A DNA stretch of 64,000 nucleotides from Mycobacterium europaeum (GTDB lineage Bacteria; Actinomycetota; Actinomycetes; Mycobacteriales; Mycobacteriaceae). Below the pieces are notes generated by a model. It saw only the letters and a list, made by a program, of their open reading frames with translations. It made no database searches and was not told the DNA's origin. How positions within the stretch are numbered: position 1 is the stretch's first letter; each line of letters starts with the position of its first letter. The position numbers and the translations under genes are program-made. The stretch covers positions 1 through 64,000 of the forward strand of contig NZ_LQOU01000035.1 in assembly GCF_002102155.1 (NCBI RefSeq), read 5' to 3'. Of this stretch, positions 16,572 to 26,058 are shown piece by piece.

Positions 16572-17722
16572 AGAGATGCCCCGTCGCTTGGAACACCAAC
16601 TACGACGGATTCTGGTACCTCAGCAGCTACGACGCCGTCAGCCGCACGGCCAGGGACGGCGACACCTTCGCCCACAAGTACGAGCCCCACGCCGCAGACG
16701 GCGTCGACTACCAGGGCGAGATGGGCGTCCCGCGCCCCGAAGGCCAGCCGGCCCTGGGCATCGGCGAGGTCGACGGCCCCTACCACCAAGCCCTACGGCA
16801 CGCGTTGGCCCCGTTCTTCTCCCCCGGCGCCGTCCAGAAACTCAAGCCCTTCATGGAACAAAAGGCGCATGAGTTCCTCGACCAGAAAATCGAGGACGGC
16901 CGGATGGACCTCGTCCTGGACTACGCCAGCCCGGTCCCCGCCATCCTCACGATGAAGCTGATGGGCCTGCCCCTCGACAACTGGCACCTCTACGCCAACC
17001 TCTTCCACTCCGTCATGGCCGTGCCGCAGGACAGCCCGGCGTACCTCGACGCCATCGCCAAGGTCCCGAAGATGATGGAAGAGGTCCTCGAGTACTCGGC
17101 CGGCAGACGAGCCAAACCGACCGACGACCTGACCAGCTTCCTGCTTCAGTTCGAGGTCGACGGCCGGCGCCTCACCGACGAGCAGCTGCTCAACATCCTG
17201 TGGAACCTGATCGGCGGCGGTGTCGACACCACCACGTCGCAAACCGCGCTGACGCTGCACCACCTGGGCACCCACTCTGCGCTCAGACAACAACTCATCG
17301 ACCGCCCCGAGCTCTACCGCACCGCCACCGACGAATTCCTGCGCTACTTCTCGGTCAACCAAACCCTCAGCCGCACAGTCACTCACGACGTCGAGCTCAA
17401 CGGCCAACGCCTGAGCAAGAACGACAGAGTCGTCATCAGCTGGCTCTCGGCCAACCACGACGAAGAGGAATTCCCAACGCCCGACGAGATCATCCTGGAC
17501 CGGACCCCCAACCGGCACGTCGCCTTCGGGCTCGGGCCGCACCGCTGCATCGGATCCCACCTCGCGCGGCTGATGGCCGAAGTGATGCTCAAAGCCGTCC
17601 TCGACCGCATCCCCGACTACCAAGTCGACGTCGACAACGTCCACCAGTACCTGGGCAACCCGAGCATGACCGGGCTGGGCACGCTGCCGGTCACCTTCAC
17701 CCCCGGAGCCAAGCGAGGGTAG
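16469..17722 (+). CDS. Cytochrome P450
   Basis: 417 aa from the ATG at 16469 (MTTRPDV), which follows GGAGG at a good distance. The heme-binding loop FGLGPHRCIG carries the Cys thiolate ligand. The I-helix oxygen-activation motif is GGGVDTTTS, and the K-helix ExxR is EFLR. Bacterial soluble class I type, needing a ferredoxin and reductase. The following tocopherol-cyclase-like gene is on the same strand 47 bp on, and an oxidoreductase-like epimerase follows, suggesting a small lipid or terpenoid modification set. The substrate is unknown. Confidence 0.93.
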   Translation: MTTRPDVTDDAIVDFDHHSDAFNLNENAVNAELRQRCPVAWNTNYDGFWYLSSYDAVSRTARDGDTFAHKYEPHAADGVDYQGEMGVPRPEGQPALGIGEVDGPYHQALRHALAPFFSPGAVQKLKPFMEQKAHEFLDQKIEDGRMDLVLDYASPVPAILTMKLMGLPLDNWHLYANLFHSVMAVPQDSPAYLDAIAKVPKMMEEVLEYSAGRRAKPTDDLTSFLLQFEVDGRRLTDEQLLNILWNLIGGGVDTTTSQTALTLHHLGTHSALRQQLIDRPELYRTATDEFLRYFSVNQTLSRTVTHDVELNGQRLSKNDRVVISWLSANHDEEEFPTPDEIILDRTPNRHVAFGLGPHRCIGSHLARLMAEVMLKAVLDRIPDYQVDVDNVHQYLGNPSMTGLGTLPVTFTPGAKRG

Positions 17723-17769
17723 ATGCCAGACAACGCCCGCGGACCCGGCAACCCGATCACGCACGAGAG

Positions 17770-18771
17770 ATGACCGCCTCCTACCTGCGCTGGATAGCGG
17801 CGAACGCGGCCAAGCCACTCGTCCATGCCTACCGGCGCACCGGTGCCGACGTGCCGTTCGGCGATCCGGTTCCGTCGCACAGAACGGAAATGGAGGGCTG
17901 GTTCTGGCGCCTCACCGACGCCGCATCGGGCCGCGTCGTCGTCGCGCTGTGCAGCGTGAACCGGCACCGCGACGGCGACTGGGCCACCCTGGCGGTCGCG
18001 CTGCATCCCGGCGACGTGGTGCGCTCCGTGGCCCTAGACCGTGCCCACGCCGAATCGTCCACGTTCTCCGTGCACGCGGGAACCGCTCCCGACTGTCGCC
18101 TGGCGGCGAGCACCGATCGGCTCGAGATCGACCTCGACGGCATCCGCCTCGATCTGCATTTCACCGATCCGTTCAACTGGCCCAAGGCCTTTGGTGGAGG
18201 CGGCGTCTTCTCGTCGGTCCCGTTTCTCAACCAATACTGGCATCCCTACCGGCTCGGCGGAAAAGCCAGCGGCACAGTCGAATTCCGCGACCGCACGTGG
18301 TCGTTCAGTGATGCCCGGCTGTACACGGAACGCAACTGGGGCGCGGGCTTCCCCGAGCGCTGGTGGTGGGGGCAGGCGCACGATTTCGCCGACGCGGACG
18401 TCTCGGTCGCGTTCTCGGGGGGCCTTCTTCAGCTCGGCCCGATCCGCAGGGACGTCACCGGAGTCGTCGTGCGACTCGGCGACCGCGTCATCCGGGTGAC
18501 CCCGCCGGCGCCCGTGCGGTCGGAGGTCGGCGACGGGCGCTGGACTGTGTCCGCGCGCACACCCCGCTACCACATCGAGCTGGACGGAGACGGCGCCCGC
18601 GCGGATCCGCACGTCCTACCGGTGCCGCTGCCCGCGCAGCGGCGCAACATCGACACCGACTTCGAGCACCTCGCCGGCCGATTGCATTGCAGCGTGCGGG
18701 AGTACGGCCGGGTGGTGTTCGACGGCACCTGCGAGCTGGCCGGCCTGGAGGTCGGCAGCCGGCCGGCATAG
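17770..18771 (+). CDS. Tocopherol cyclase-like family protein
   Basis: 333 aa from the ATG at 17770 (MTASYLRWIA); the longer frame upstream is antisense noise over the P450. The block YTERNWGAGFPERWWWGQAHDF is typical of the tocopherol cyclase-like family (PF14249), whose plant members close the chromanol ring. Bacterial members are uncharacterised and may only share a lipocalin-like ligand-binding fold. It is the second gene after the P450 and probably co-transcribed. Confidence 0.75.
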   Translation: MTASYLRWIAANAAKPLVHAYRRTGADVPFGDPVPSHRTEMEGWFWRLTDAASGRVVVALCSVNRHRDGDWATLAVALHPGDVVRSVALDRAHAESSTFSVHAGTAPDCRLAASTDRLEIDLDGIRLDLHFTDPFNWPKAFGGGGVFSSVPFLNQYWHPYRLGGKASGTVEFRDRTWSFSDARLYTERNWGAGFPERWWWGQAHDFADADVSVAFSGGLLQLGPIRRDVTGVVVRLGDRVIRVTPPAPVRSEVGDGRWTVSARTPRYHIELDGDGARADPHVLPVPLPAQRRNIDTDFEHLAGRLHCSVREYGRVVFDGTCELAGLEVGSRPA

Positions 18772-18822
18772 CTCGACTCACGGTCCGTACCGCCTGCCAC
18801 CGCCCGGTAGAGTCACGAACTC

Positions 18823-19827
18823 GTGCAGATCGCAGTGACAGGTGGCACCGGATATCTGGGTGCGCACGTCGTCCGTGGCCTACTGAATGCCGGCCATCAG
18901 GTGCGGCTCTTGGCCGAACCCGGCTGGGACAATCCCGAACTGCTGCGCAGGTTTTCCGAAGTCGGCTCGATAACCGTGCTCACCGGCGATGTTCGCGAGT
19001 CCGACACCGTGGCCACGCTCCTGGACGACTGTGACGCCGTGCTGCACGCGGCCAGCGTGGTCGGGACCGACAACCGGCGCGAGAAGCTGATGTGGGAGAT
19101 CAACGCGTTCGCGACCGAGTCGGTCCTGCGTCAGGCCCACGACCGCGGCCTGGACCCGATCGTCACGATCAACAGCTACAGCTCCCTGTTCTCGCCGGCG
19201 GTCCCGGTGATCGGGCCCGACACTCCCACCGCGGCGGGTAGGTCGTCCTACGCCAAGACGAAGGGCTACGCCGATCGCACGGCCCGGCGGCTGCAAGACG
19301 AGGGGGCGCCCGTTGTCATCACCTATCCGTCCAGCGTGGTCGGTCCGGCCTTGATGACGGCCCCCGGCATCACCGAACAGGGCTGGGCGCCGATCATCCG
19401 CGCGGGTGTGGCGCCGCGATTGCAGCACGCCGGAATGATGATGGTTGACGTGCGTGACGTCGCCGATGTGCATGTCGCGTCGATGCGGCCGGGCCACGGC
19501 CCCAAGCGGTACGTGTGCGGCGGCGTGATGCTGAGCTTCGACGAGATGATCGGCGCGCTCGAGGCCGGCTCCGGACGTCGCATCAGGCGAATTCCGGTGA
19601 CCGGCGGGATGTTTCGGGCCCTGGGCAGGATCGCCGACGCCGTCGGGGACCTACTGCCACTGGGGGCCGGATTCAGTTTCGAAGCGGCACAACTGCTCAC
19701 CGCGGCGACACCGACCGACGACTCCCGCACCCTGGCCGAGCTCGGGGTGACCTGGCGCTCGCCGCGCGAGGCGATCATCGCGACGTTCGCGCCCCCCAGC
19801 GGAGAAGAAGCCTCGTTCAGGCCGTAA
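18823..19827 (+). CDS. NAD-dependent epimerase/dehydratase family protein (extended SDR)
   Basis: 334 aa with a GTG start. The N-terminal Rossmann motif is TGGTGYLGAHVVRGL, then LTGDVRES and AVLHAASVVG. The active-site segment is SSYAKTKGYAD with the Tyr-x-x-x-Lys pair. This fits extended short-chain dehydrogenases acting on sugars, sterols or similar lipids. It follows the P450 and cyclase-like genes by 51 bp and its stop overlaps the end of the convergent DGAT gene by 11 bp. Confidence 0.85.
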   Translation: MQIAVTGGTGYLGAHVVRGLLNAGHQVRLLAEPGWDNPELLRRFSEVGSITVLTGDVRESDTVATLLDDCDAVLHAASVVGTDNRREKLMWEINAFATESVLRQAHDRGLDPIVTINSYSSLFSPAVPVIGPDTPTAAGRSSYAKTKGYADRTARRLQDEGAPVVITYPSSVVGPALMTAPGITEQGWAPIIRAGVAPRLQHAGMMMVDVRDVADVHVASMRPGHGPKRYVCGGVMLSFDEMIGALEAGSGRRIRRIPVTGGMFRALGRIADAVGDLLPLGAGFSFEAAQLLTAATPTDDSRTLAELGVTWRSPREAIIATFAPPSGEEASFRP

Positions 19828-21427
19828 CGCCGGGAGTCGCCGCCAGCAACCGGTCGAACGTGTCGGCGAAGCCGTCGACGATCGCCTCATGTTCGGGCAC
19901 AAGGGTTTTGTCGCAGGCGATGCCCACGGTCACGTCACCGTTGTAGGTGAAGATGCCGAAGCTCATGGGCTGGTTGCCCGACACGGGTGCCCACCCGACG
20001 ATGCCCTCCACCTTGCTGCCGGCCAGGTACACCGGCATCGGCGGGCCGGGCACATTGGTGAGCGTGCCGATCGTGCGGTTGGTGAACAGGTCCACCGACG
20101 CTTCATAGATCTGCCTGTTGAACCCGGCGATGGTCTCCTGCAGGCGAAACGCCACGGCCGCCTCGTGGCCGTGCTTGATCCGGTTCATCCGCCGTTTGGC
20201 CACGGCCAGCACCCGCAGGGGATCGGGCTGATCGGTCGGCAGTTCGAGTTGCACGAGGGCGAACTCGTTTCCGAGATTGTCGGGCAGCGTCACGTCGACC
20301 GGCTTGAGGTTGACCGGGACCATGAAGGTCACCGCGGAGCACCGGGCGTGTTGGGCCTCGAGGTAATGGTGCAACGCCCCGGCCACACACGTCACCAGCA
20401 CATCGTTGACCGTGCACCGGTTCGCCCTGGCGACGGCCTTCACCTTGGCCAGCGGGATCGGCTCCGACCATGCCACCGCTTTGTCGAGGCCCGCGGTACC
20501 GGTCCACAGGGTCGCGTCGTTGCGGGTGCCGACCAGCAGTTTGCGGACCGTGTCCAGGTCACCGGGCGCCGACGAGAACACGTCGACCAGCGCGCCGCTG
20601 CCGGGCACCGCCGCCCGCAGGGTCGCGCGGACGGATTCGACGATGCCGGACACCGCCGCCCGCGCCGACATCGTGATCGTGTGGCCGGCGCCCACCGGGT
20701 TCTCCGCCGCCAAGCGACCGAAGTCGTTGGCACGAGCGAGCATTCGAGGCAGTCCGGCCGCGGTCGTCACGGCGCCTGCCGCCATGCCCGTCGCCCGTCC
20801 GACCGGGTCGCCCAGCATCTCATCGACGATCGACCTCGCGCGCCGCGCCGTGCCCGCCGCCCGCACCGCCGCGGTCCGCAACCGGTCCTTCATCGGCCGC
20901 CCCGGCGGGTGGGGCCGCACCGCGTGCTGCACCACGTCGGGACCACGGATGGGCCCGCCCTCGGGCGACGCGTCGAACAGGCTCATCGCCAGCTCGACCA
21001 TGCGCATGCCGTCGGCGACGGCGTGGTGGGTCCGCATGATCATGGCGCTACCCTCCCGGTAGCGGTTCACCCAAATGCTTTTCCAGAGCGGCTTTTTGCG
21101 GTCGAGCATTTCGGTGTGGTGGCTTGCCACCAGTGCCTGCAACTCGCTGCGGTCGTCGGGGTCGGTGAGGTCCACGACCGTGACGTGCTCCCCGAAATCG
21201 AAGTCGTCGTCGATTTCCCACCACCACGAGCCGTCGGAGTCCTTGACCGCCAGGCTGCGGAACACGGGGTAGCGGTTGGTGAGGCGCTCCTCGATGACCC
21301 GGCGCACCCGGTTCCAGTCGAGCGGATCGGCCGTCCAGACCACCGTGTCGACGACCATGAGGTTGTTGGGGCGGTCCATCTCCAGCCACAGGTCGTCCTG
21401 GATGCCGAGCCGGCGTCGCTCTGCCAC
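19817..21427 (-). CDS. Wax ester synthase/diacylglycerol O-acyltransferase (WS/DGAT)
   Basis: 536 aa from the GTG at 21427 (VAERRRLGIQDDLWL), which has GGAGG six bases upstream; the longer frame to 21493 lacks this support. The active-site motif MRTHHAVADGMRM is the HHxxxDG of this family, near residue 140. The later NDVLVTCVAGALHHYL and GPPMPVYLAGSKVEG segments belong to its C-terminal (DUF1298) half. It makes triacylglycerol or wax esters from acyl-CoA for storage lipid bodies. Mycobacteria carry many paralogues, so I give no symbol. Confidence 0.9.
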   Translation of the reverse strand: MAERRRLGIQDDLWLEMDRPNNLMVVDTVVWTADPLDWNRVRRVIEERLTNRYPVFRSLAVKDSDGSWWWEIDDDFDFGEHVTVVDLTDPDDRSELQALVASHHTEMLDRKKPLWKSIWVNRYREGSAMIMRTHHAVADGMRMVELAMSLFDASPEGGPIRGPDVVQHAVRPHPPGRPMKDRLRTAAVRAAGTARRARSIVDEMLGDPVGRATGMAAGAVTTAAGLPRMLARANDFGRLAAENPVGAGHTITMSARAAVSGIVESVRATLRAAVPGSGALVDVFSSAPGDLDTVRKLLVGTRNDATLWTGTAGLDKAVAWSEPIPLAKVKAVARANRCTVNDVLVTCVAGALHHYLEAQHARCSAVTFMVPVNLKPVDVTLPDNLGNEFALVQLELPTDQPDPLRVLAVAKRRMNRIKHGHEAAVAFRLQETIAGFNRQIYEASVDLFTNRTIGTLTNVPGPPMPVYLAGSKVEGIVGWAPVSGNQPMSFGIFTYNGDVTVGIACDKTLVPEHEAIVDGFADTFDRLLAATPGVTA

Positions 21428-21542
21428 CTTGCACCTCCACGACCTGCAGGTACCCGAGTCTTCATCCACGGCCGGGGTACGGCCAGAGGACAAGGTCCCC
21501 TTGTCGGGTGGAGGATTTCAAAGGGCGACTCGTCCCTGGTGT

Positions 21543-22973
21543 TTACGACGCCGTCGCGTACTGCAACACCGGTTCCGACGAATCGACGTGGCCGAAGCTG
21601 ATGATCCGCAGCCGGTTCCGGCGCACCTCGTAGCGCACGCCGTTCACCGGGTTGGTGACGTCGAACCCGTCCCCGGCGCGCTCGGCGTTGGACAGCTCGA
21701 TGTGCGCCCCGTCGCGGATCCGTTCGCCGCGATAATAGTAACTGCCACTGAGGTTTTCGCACACCACGGCCAGCGACTGGGCGGTCCGCACCACGGCCGC
21801 CGGCGGATTCCCCGGGTCGCAGCGGGCCGGCTCGCCGACGAACCCCAGCCCGTCGGCGCCCCGCACCGGGGCCGACAGCGTCGGCGTCTTCGGCGGCGGC
21901 GAACTCGACGGCGCGGGCGAGACGTTCGAAGCCTGCGGCGGCGGCGCGCCGTGGTCGACAAACGCCGACACCAGCGCCACGACCAGGCCCGCGATCACCA
22001 GCAGCACCGCGGCCCCGGCCACCACCAGCGGCAACCGCCCGCCAAGAGGCCGATGCGCGGTCGGCGGAGGCGCTTCCGGGGGTGGATACGGGCTGGAGCC
22101 GGTGTCGTCGGGATTTGGATAGACCGTCGCGAAGGGCCGGGTCCCCAGGGGCCCCGCAGCGGCGCCGACCGCCGCCGGCTGGTACACCTCGGACACGGCC
22201 TCGCCGGCCGCCCGGGCCAGTTCACCCGCGGACCCGAACCGCGCCGTCCGCTGTTTGGCCATGCCGCGGGCGATCACGTCGTCGAAGGCCCGGCCGATAC
22301 CGCGGCGCATGATGCTGGGCCGCGGCGCCGGCGACAACAGGTGCGCGCTCTTCAGCTCGGCCGGGCCCGCGCCCTCGAACGGCGGCTGGCCGGTGAGGCA
22401 TTCGTAGAGCAGGCAGGCCAGCGAGTACACGTCGGTCTGCGGTCCCACCCGGCCGGTGGTGAACCGCTCGGGCGCCATATACACGCGCGACGCGTCGGCG
22501 TGCCCGACCCCGAAGTCGGCCAGATACGCGAAGTGGTCCGGGGTGAGCAGCACGTGCTCCGGCCGCACACCCAGGTGCACCAGCCCGGCGGCGTGCGCGG
22601 CGTCCAGCGCCCGCGCCACCTGCCCGACGATCGACGCCGCCCGCGGCGGCTCCAGCGGCCCCCGCTCGCGCAGCAGGTCCCTGAGGCTGCCACCCTCGAC
22701 CGGGTGCATGTCGACGAAGAAAACCCCGTCGATCTCGCCATGGTCGTGCACCGGAACGACGTGGGGCTCCTGCAGCCGCGACGCGACCGCCAACTCGCGC
22801 CGAAAGCGTTGCTGGAAGCCGGTTTCTGCGGACATCGAGGCAGGCAGCAGCTTCAGGGCGACCGTGCGATCCTTAGCGGTGTCGTACGCCCGGTAGACCT
22901 CGCCCGTCGCGCCCGTCCCGATCAGCGATCGCAGCTCGTAGGGCCCGAACCGGGTGCCAAGCCGCGAGGTCAA
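21543..22973 (-). CDS. Membrane Ser/Thr protein kinase homologue, probable pseudokinase
   Basis: 476 aa from a TTG at 22973 with AAAGGA upstream; an in-frame ATG at 23024 is the alternative. N-terminal kinase fold: Gly loop IGTGATGEV (18-26), VALK with Lys41, candidate helix-C Glu60, DFG 153-155 and APE in YMAPERF. The catalytic loop reads HLGVRPEHVLL (133-143) instead of HRDxKxxN, so the catalytic Asp, Lys and Asn are all replaced. The activation segment is short and lacks Thr. After a proline-rich linker, one membrane segment (LPLVVAGAAVLLVIAGLVVA) leads to an extracellular domain of about 160 aa. Likely a signalling scaffold. Confidence 0.85.
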   Translation of the reverse strand: MTSRLGTRFGPYELRSLIGTGATGEVYRAYDTAKDRTVALKLLPASMSAETGFQQRFRRELAVASRLQEPHVVPVHDHGEIDGVFFVDMHPVEGGSLRDLLRERGPLEPPRAASIVGQVARALDAAHAAGLVHLGVRPEHVLLTPDHFAYLADFGVGHADASRVYMAPERFTTGRVGPQTDVYSLACLLYECLTGQPPFEGAGPAELKSAHLLSPAPRPSIMRRGIGRAFDDVIARGMAKQRTARFGSAGELARAAGEAVSEVYQPAAVGAAAGPLGTRPFATVYPNPDDTGSSPYPPPEAPPPTAHRPLGGRLPLVVAGAAVLLVIAGLVVALVSAFVDHGAPPPQASNVSPAPSSSPPPKTPTLSAPVRGADGLGFVGEPARCDPGNPPAAVVRTAQSLAVVCENLSGSYYYRGERIRDGAHIELSNAERAGDGFDVTNPVNGVRYEVRRNRLRIISFGHVDSSEPVLQYATAS

Positions 22974-23121
22974 CGGGCAGTCCTTTCGATGCGTCGAACA
23001 AGTCCAGCCCGCGGGGTTCCCCAATCCGCCGCCGGCCTAACGTGGGCCGGCTCACGCGTGCGCGGGCACCGGCACCAGAGGCCGCAGATGCCGGCCGGTC
23101 AGCAGCGCGGCCGCGCGCGGC

Positions 23122-24546
23122 TCATGCCAGCCAGATCGGGTTGGTGAACGCGACCATCGCGCCGAGCGGACGCCGTTGTGCGTCGCGCAGCTCCAGCCGC
23201 GCGAAGCGCGCGGACTCGGCGTCGAGTTCCCACCGCAGCATGGTCCGAGCCGGGCCGCCGACCCTCGCGCGCCCCACACAACCGGCCGCGGTGATCAGGG
23301 TGGCAGTTGCGCCGGCGGCTCCCGTGACCATTGCCGTGACGGTGACCGGGGTCTCGCGCGAAACCTCCAGTGTCTGGCCGGGACCGGCGACGTCGGCGGC
23401 GTCCGGGCTGGACGCGGTGAACTCCACAGTGAAGGCGCGTGATCGGGCGATGTACGAGCGGCCGCGGCGCAGCCCCTCGATGATCGCGGGCACCGACAAC
23501 TCACGCGCATGCACGACGGTCTGCGGTGAACCCACCGGCTGCTCGTGGGTGTGGGAGTCACTGCCGGCGACCGCCGCGACGCGCCGGCCCGCGGACAGCA
23601 GCCGCTGCCAAATGCGAAGCGAAGCTTCATCGTCGAGGTTCCACCGGCCGTTCCATACCTCGAGTGCGTCCACCTCGCCAAAACCGAACTCCCACAACGA
23701 CCCGGGCACCGGCGCGGCAGGATGGGCGGCGACCACCAGGCCGCCGGCGTCGCGCACGTCGGCGGCGAAACGCCCGAACACCCGGTCACGCGGCGCGTAT
23801 CGCCAGTCGACCCAGGCGTGCGGCGGCAGGCCGACCGCGAGCCAGTGCCCATGCCTGGTGGTGACCTCCTCGCCGGGAATCACCAACAGACCACCGGTGC
23901 GGCATGCGGGCCACACCCGGTTCGCGGAGTTCGTGTTGTGGTCGGTGGACACGATGAAGTCCAGCCCGCCCGAGTGCGCGGCCTCGACCAGCTCACCGGG
24001 ATGGCGCTGGCCGTCGGAGTGAACGGTGTGCAGATGCAGATCCCCCCGGTACCACCCGGCACCGCGGGCCGACGGCGCCGGACCGGCAAGGACGGTGTCA
24101 CCTGCCGGGGCGGGCCGCCCACGCTCGAGGACGACGCGCGCGTCCCATGCCATCCCCCACGGGCTCAGGACCACCGGCCCGAGCGCCACCGCCCATCGAC
24201 CCGGCTCGATCGGGCCGGCAAGATAGCCCGGCGTCGCGTGCGTGCCGGAGATCACGAAGCCGTCGCGGGCTCCCCCTGACCACCCCCGGAACCCGGCCGC
24301 ATTGCCCACGTCGTGGCCGGCTGGTCCAAAGACCCCTAGATCCAACACGTTTCGGATCGGCCCGCCCACCGCGAAGCCGTCATGCGCGGTGTTGACGCGG
24401 ATTCGGTGGACTCCCGCCGGCACCTCGAATGGCAGGTACGCCCACTGGTCGATTCCAAACCCGAATCGCCCTGAAAACGCTATGTGGATCGTTGCGCCCT
24501 CGCGCTGCTGGGTGATGGCACCGGGGGCGACCATCGCGACACTCAT
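23122..24546 (-). CDS. CehA/McbA-type PHP-domain metallohydrolase
   Basis: 474 aa from the ATG at 24546, preceded by AGGAAGG. The second half holds a PHP domain: GDLHLHTVHSDG (HxHxxxSDG metal motif), DFIVSTDHN, VIPGEEVTT and VVAAHPAAP supply metal ligands, with SDSH further on. The N-terminal about 150 aa looks like a beta-sandwich. CehA and McbA hydrolyse carbaryl, but most relatives have unknown phosphoester or ester substrates. It stands alone on the minus strand, divergent from the FAD oxidase. Confidence 0.85.
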   Translation of the reverse strand: MSVAMVAPGAITQQREGATIHIAFSGRFGFGIDQWAYLPFEVPAGVHRIRVNTAHDGFAVGGPIRNVLDLGVFGPAGHDVGNAAGFRGWSGGARDGFVISGTHATPGYLAGPIEPGRWAVALGPVVLSPWGMAWDARVVLERGRPAPAGDTVLAGPAPSARGAGWYRGDLHLHTVHSDGQRHPGELVEAAHSGGLDFIVSTDHNTNSANRVWPACRTGGLLVIPGEEVTTRHGHWLAVGLPPHAWVDWRYAPRDRVFGRFAADVRDAGGLVVAAHPAAPVPGSLWEFGFGEVDALEVWNGRWNLDDEASLRIWQRLLSAGRRVAAVAGSDSHTHEQPVGSPQTVVHARELSVPAIIEGLRRGRSYIARSRAFTVEFTASSPDAADVAGPGQTLEVSRETPVTVTAMVTGAAGATATLITAAGCVGRARVGGPARTMLRWELDAESARFARLELRDAQRRPLGAMVAFTNPIWLA

Positions 24547-24678
24547 GGCAGTCCTTCCTATCGGTACACCACCAGCATTCGGCACCAAGGAGTGACGACC
24601 CGTTACATCGACACGAACACCGTGCGTCGGGCCACTGTCATGTTCGTGTGGTGCCGCGGCGGCATACAGTGAATCACT

Positions 24679-26058
24679 GTGAGCGAGATGAAAGCGCGGT
24701 TCGCCGAGATCGTCGGCCAGCACAACCTGCTGACCGGCGACGCCATCCCCGAGGACTACTGGCACGACGAGGTGTTGACCAAGCCGCCGCAACGGCCGGC
24801 CTACGTCGCCAAACCGGCCACCGCCGAGGCGGTTTCGCAGTTGCTGAAAGCCGCCTCGGACAACAAGATCCCGGTGACGGCCCGCGGATCGGGAACCGGC
24901 CTGTCCGGCGCGGCGATCCCCCGGGCCGACGGGCTGCTGATCTCCTTCGAGCGCATGAACGCCGTCCTGGAGGTCGACACCACCAACCAGGTCGCCGTCG
25001 TGCAGCCCGGGGTGACGCTCACCGAGCTGGACGCCGCCACCGCCGACACCGGCCTGCGCTACATGGTCCACCCGGGCGAGCTGTCGTCCAGCGTCGGCGG
25101 CAACGTCGGCACCAACGCCGGCGGCATGAACGCGGTCAAGTACGGCATCGCCCGCCAGAACGTGCTCGGGCTGCAGGCGGCGCTGCCGACCGGCGAACTC
25201 ATCCGCACCGGCGGCAAGATCGCCAAGATCTCCACCGGCTACGACCTGACCCAGCTGATCGTCGGCTCCGAGGGCACCCTGGCCCTGGCCACCGAGGTGA
25301 TCGTCAAGCTGCACCCGCGGCTGGACCACACCGCCTCCGTGCTCGCCCCGTTCGCCGACTTCGACCAGGTCATGGCCGCGGTGCCCAAGGTCGTGGGCAG
25401 CGGCCTGGCGCCCTACATCCTGGAGTACATCGACAACGTGACGATGGCCGCGCTGGTCCACACCCAGAACCTGGAGTTGGGCATTCCGGACAGCGTCCGC
25501 GACAGCTGCGACGCCTATCTGGTTGTGGCACTGGAAAACCGGACCGCGGACCGGCTGGACGAGGACGTCGAGAAGGCCGGCGAACTGCTGGCCGAGCTGG
25601 GCGCCGTGGACGCCTATGTGCTGGAAGGGGGTTCGGCGCGCAAGCTGATCGAGGCGCGCGAGAAGGCGTTCTGGACGGCGAAGGCGATCGGCGCCGACGA
25701 CATCATCGACACCGTGGTGCCCCGCTCCGCGATGCCGAAGTTCCTGTCCGCCGCGCGCGGTCTGGCCGCGGCCGCCGGTGGCGCCTCGGCGGGCTGCGGA
25801 CACGCCGGCGACGGCAACGTGCACCTGGCCATCTTCTGCAAGGACCCCGACACCCGCAAGCAGCTGATGACCGACATCTTCGCGCTGGCAATGGAATTGG
25901 GCGGCGCGATCTCCGGCGAGCACGGGCTGGGCCGCGCGAAGACCCCGTACTTTCTCGAGCTGGAAGACCCGGTCAAGGTCGACCTCATGCGCCGCATCAA
26001 GCAGAGCTTCGACCCGGCGGGCATCCTCAATCCCGACGTGGTCTTTGCGGCGACTTAA
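24679..26058 (+). CDS. FAD-linked oxidase, GlcD/D-lactate dehydrogenase type
   Basis: 459 aa with a GTG start (MSEMKARFAEIVGQ). The PCMH-type FAD-binding region has PVTARGSGTGLSGAAIP, then HPGELSSSVGGNVGTNAGG and YDLTQLIVGSEGTLA. The C-terminal FAD-oxidase region has CGHAGDGNVHLAIF and ISGEHGLGRAKT. It probably oxidises a 2-hydroxy acid such as glycolate or D-lactate. Its stop overlaps the convergent acyltransferase stop by four bases. Confidence 0.9.
   Translation: MSEMKARFAEIVGQHNLLTGDAIPEDYWHDEVLTKPPQRPAYVAKPATAEAVSQLLKAASDNKIPVTARGSGTGLSGAAIPRADGLLISFERMNAVLEVDTTNQVAVVQPGVTLTELDAATADTGLRYMVHPGELSSSVGGNVGTNAGGMNAVKYGIARQNVLGLQAALPTGELIRTGGKIAKISTGYDLTQLIVGSEGTLALATEVIVKLHPRLDHTASVLAPFADFDQVMAAVPKVVGSGLAPYILEYIDNVTMAALVHTQNLELGIPDSVRDSCDAYLVVALENRTADRLDEDVEKAGELLAELGAVDAYVLEGGSARKLIEAREKAFWTAKAIGADDIIDTVVPRSAMPKFLSAARGLAAAAGGASAGCGHAGDGNVHLAIFCKDPDTRKQLMTDIFALAMELGGAISGEHGLGRAKTPYFLELEDPVKVDLMRRIKQSFDPAGILNPDVVFAAT

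Noticed and set aside
17200..17769. 5' extension of the tocopherol-cyclase-like frame
   Set aside because: Overlaps the P450 C-terminus in another frame and is Arg/Pro-rich; the ATG at 17770 is where family-like sequence begins.
23122..25923. Long (933-aa) version of the PHP gene
   Set aside because: The extra N-terminal half is antisense to the FAD oxidase gene. The ATG at 24546 has a clear ribosome site and fits the family.
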